A stretch of 14,622 bases of DNA from Actinomycetes bacterium (GTDB lineage: Bacteria; Actinomycetota; Acidimicrobiia; Spongiisociales; UBA5794), in NCBI GenBank assembly GCA_024640745.1, contig JAHEEL010000033.1, positions 1-14,622 on the forward strand, written 5' to 3'. The position numbers and the translations under genes were made by a program. Within the stretch, counting starts at the first letter, position 1; every line of letters starts with the position of its first letter. Below the pieces are notes generated by a model. The model was not told the DNA's origin and did no database searches. It was given only the letters and a program-made list of their open reading frames with translations. Shown here one piece after another: positions 13,487-14,622 of the stretch.

Positions 13487-14476
13487 ATGAAGGTCGCAGT
13501 GGTCGGAGCTGGATCGTGGGGAACAACGGTGGCGGCGATGCTCGCCCCGCGCACGGAAACCGTGTTGTGGGCGCGCCGGGCCGACGTGGCCGAACGCGTC
13601 AACGGCGGCGCCAATCCGGACTACCTCCCCGGTTTCGATCTCCCCGATACGCTGAAGGCAACGTCGAGCATCGACGCGGCCGTCGATGGTGTAGACGTCG
13701 TCGTGATGGGAGTCCCGTCGCACGGCTACCGGGCAGTCCTCACCGAGGCGGCGCCGCTGCTCGCTCCGGAGACGCCGATTCTCTCGCTGACCAAGGGCAT
13801 CGAGCAGCCCACGCTCATGAGGATGACCGAAGTCACCTACGACGTGCTCCCCGACCACGATCGGTCGCACATCGGAGCGCTCACCGGACCCAACCTAGCC
13901 CGGGAGATCATGGCGGGACAGCCCGCTGCCACGGTCATCGCCATGGAGAACGCCGAGACCGCGACTGAGCTGCAACTGTTGTTCATGGGTCCCCGATTCC
14001 GTGTCTATACCAATGCCGACGTTGTGGGTGCCGAGAGCGCCGGCGCATTGAAGAACGTCATGGCCCTTGCAGCGGGGATGGCGGAAGGGCTTGGTTTCGG
14101 CCTCAACACCGTGTCGATGCTGATGACACGCGCACTCGTGGAGATGTCGCGGCTCGGTGTGGCGATGGGAGGGAGTGCCACGACGTTCGCCGGTTTGGCG
14201 GGCATGGGCGACCTCATCGCAACGTGTATGTCGACGGAGAGCCGCAACCACCGCGTTGGGCTTGGCCTCGGGCTCGGGAAGACCATTGACGAAATCGTCT
14301 CCGAGATGAACATGGTCGCCGAGGGCGTCAAGTCGACCGAGGGGGTCTTGGCCCTCGCCGACCTCCACGGCATTGAGATGCCCATCGCCGAACAGGTGGG
14401 GCGGGTTCTCTACGAAGGCGCTTCGGTGCCCGAAGCGATCGCAATCCTGATGGGGCGGACTCCCAAGGCCGAATAG
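13487..14476 (+). CDS. gpsA: Glycerol-3-phosphate dehydrogenase [NAD(P)+]
   Basis: Reduces dihydroxyacetone phosphate to sn-glycerol 3-phosphate in the cytoplasm, supplying the backbone for phospholipids. The 329-residue length is normal. It has the Rossmann motif GAGSWGT (7-13), VMGVPSH (73-79) and LTKGIE with Lys103. Further on are LTGPNLAREI, then KNVMALAAG with the catalytic-type Lys189. The substrate-binding GLAGMGDL (Asp242) is followed by ESRNHRVG (Arg253, Asn254). The ATG at 13487 is preceded by GAGAGGAGGGG (13474-13484), which decides it over the upstream ATG at 13355, whose extra 44 residues overlap phoH. Its TAG stop forms the first three bases of heptad array E. TACGCT at 13460-13465 could be its -10. 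Confidence 0.94.
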   Translation: MKVAVVGAGSWGTTVAAMLAPRTETVLWARRADVAERVNGGANPDYLPGFDLPDTLKATSSIDAAVDGVDVVVMGVPSHGYRAVLTEAAPLLAPETPILSLTKGIEQPTLMRMTEVTYDVLPDHDRSHIGALTGPNLAREIMAGQPAATVIAMENAETATELQLLFMGPRFRVYTNADVVGAESAGALKNVMALAAGMAEGLGFGLNTVSMLMTRALVEMSRLGVAMGGSATTFAGLAGMGDLIATCMSTESRNHRVGLGLGLGKTIDEIVSEMNMVAEGVKSTEGVLALADLHGIEMPIAEQVGRVLYEGASVPEAIAILMGRTPKAE

Positions 14477-14572
14477 ACACGAGACACGAGACACGGTCTG
14501 ACGTCTCGGGCCTGACGTCTCGGGTCTAGCGTCTCGGGTCTAGCGTCTCGGGTCTAGCGTCTCTCGTCTAGC
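14474..14572. repeat. Heptad inverted-repeat array E (after gpsA)
   Basis: Three left units, TAGACAC, GAGACAC and GAGACAC (14474-14494), begin at the gpsA stop codon itself. Eleven right units (14496-14572) alternate GTCTCGG and GTCTAGC, with GTCTGAC/GCCTGAC variants. The right arm is the reverse complement of the GAGACGC-TAGACCC unit that makes up the left arm of array D. Confidence 0.85.
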
Positions 14573-14622
14573 CGCGGCCTCGCGAACCTGGCGCGCTCGG
14601 CTTCGACCTCATCGCGCACCGC
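14554..14622 (-). CDS. Possible C-terminus of a minus-strand gene (runs off window)
   Basis: Read inward from the window end, one frame gives 22 residues, AVRDEVEAERARFARPRLDE and then RR, before a TAG at 14554-14556. The charged, helical composition looks like a protein tail. Its last six residues (LDERR and stop) fall inside heptad array E, so the repeat would supply both the tail and the stop. Another frame stops at 14568 with a less protein-like sequence, so the frame is uncertain and no function can be given. Confidence 0.35.
   Translation of the reverse strand, partial: AVRDEVEAERARFARPRLDERR

Noticed and set aside
13368..13614. N-terminal extension of the PhoH protein to 13614
   Set aside because: The extra residues are low-complexity, precede the conserved PIN strand, and run through the gpsA start region.

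Overview
The window is GC-rich DNA with dense gene packing, GTG/TTG starts and possibly leaderless genes. This points to a high-GC Gram-positive actinobacterium. The gene set (FACS-type acyl-CoA ligase, PIN-PhoH ATPase, HflX, membrane-anchored Liv-type binding protein with a Thr-rich linker) would fit an environmental lineage such as Acidimicrobiia, but that placement is inference.

Layout. A truncated XRE-type regulator (-, 1-174) is divergent from a long-chain acyl-CoA ligase (+, 265-2052). Two minus-strand genes follow: a small two-helix membrane protein (2145-2363) and a Cys-rich protein of unknown function (2407-3009). A tRNA-Sec with a UCA anticodon lies on the minus strand (3193-3284). 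Then come a Dps ferritin-like protein (-), a VOC/glyoxalase-fold protein (+) and a two-CBS-domain protein (-). The centre is a branched-chain amino-acid/amide ABC transporter operon, livH-livM-livG-livF (+, 5035-8852), with overlapping junctions. It ends at a perfect 12-bp terminator hairpin, facing the convergent gene for a Liv-type binding protein (-, 8937-10289). The last third holds hflX (+), a PIN-PhoH ATPase (-), gpsA (+) and the probable 3' end of a further minus-strand gene.

How the genes work together. LivH, LivM, LivG and LivF plus the anchored binding protein can form one complete uptake system. LivH is unusual in carrying an N-terminal signal segment and an extracytoplasmic beta-sandwich-like domain before the permease core. 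tRNA-Sec implies that the genome decodes UGA as selenocysteine, although no selenoprotein was recognised here.

The least explained signal is a family of intergenic arrays built from 7-bp units (GAGACNN or TAGACNN in one arm, GTCTCNN in the other). They occur at five places: 2052-2127, 8851-8874, 10418-10495, 11869-12051 and 14474-14572. Several begin inside a stop codon, and most are inverted so that the RNA could fold into a long hairpin. Two arm types, GAGACAC and GAGACGC-TAGACCC, recur in opposite orientations, as expected of a dispersed composite element at gene ends.
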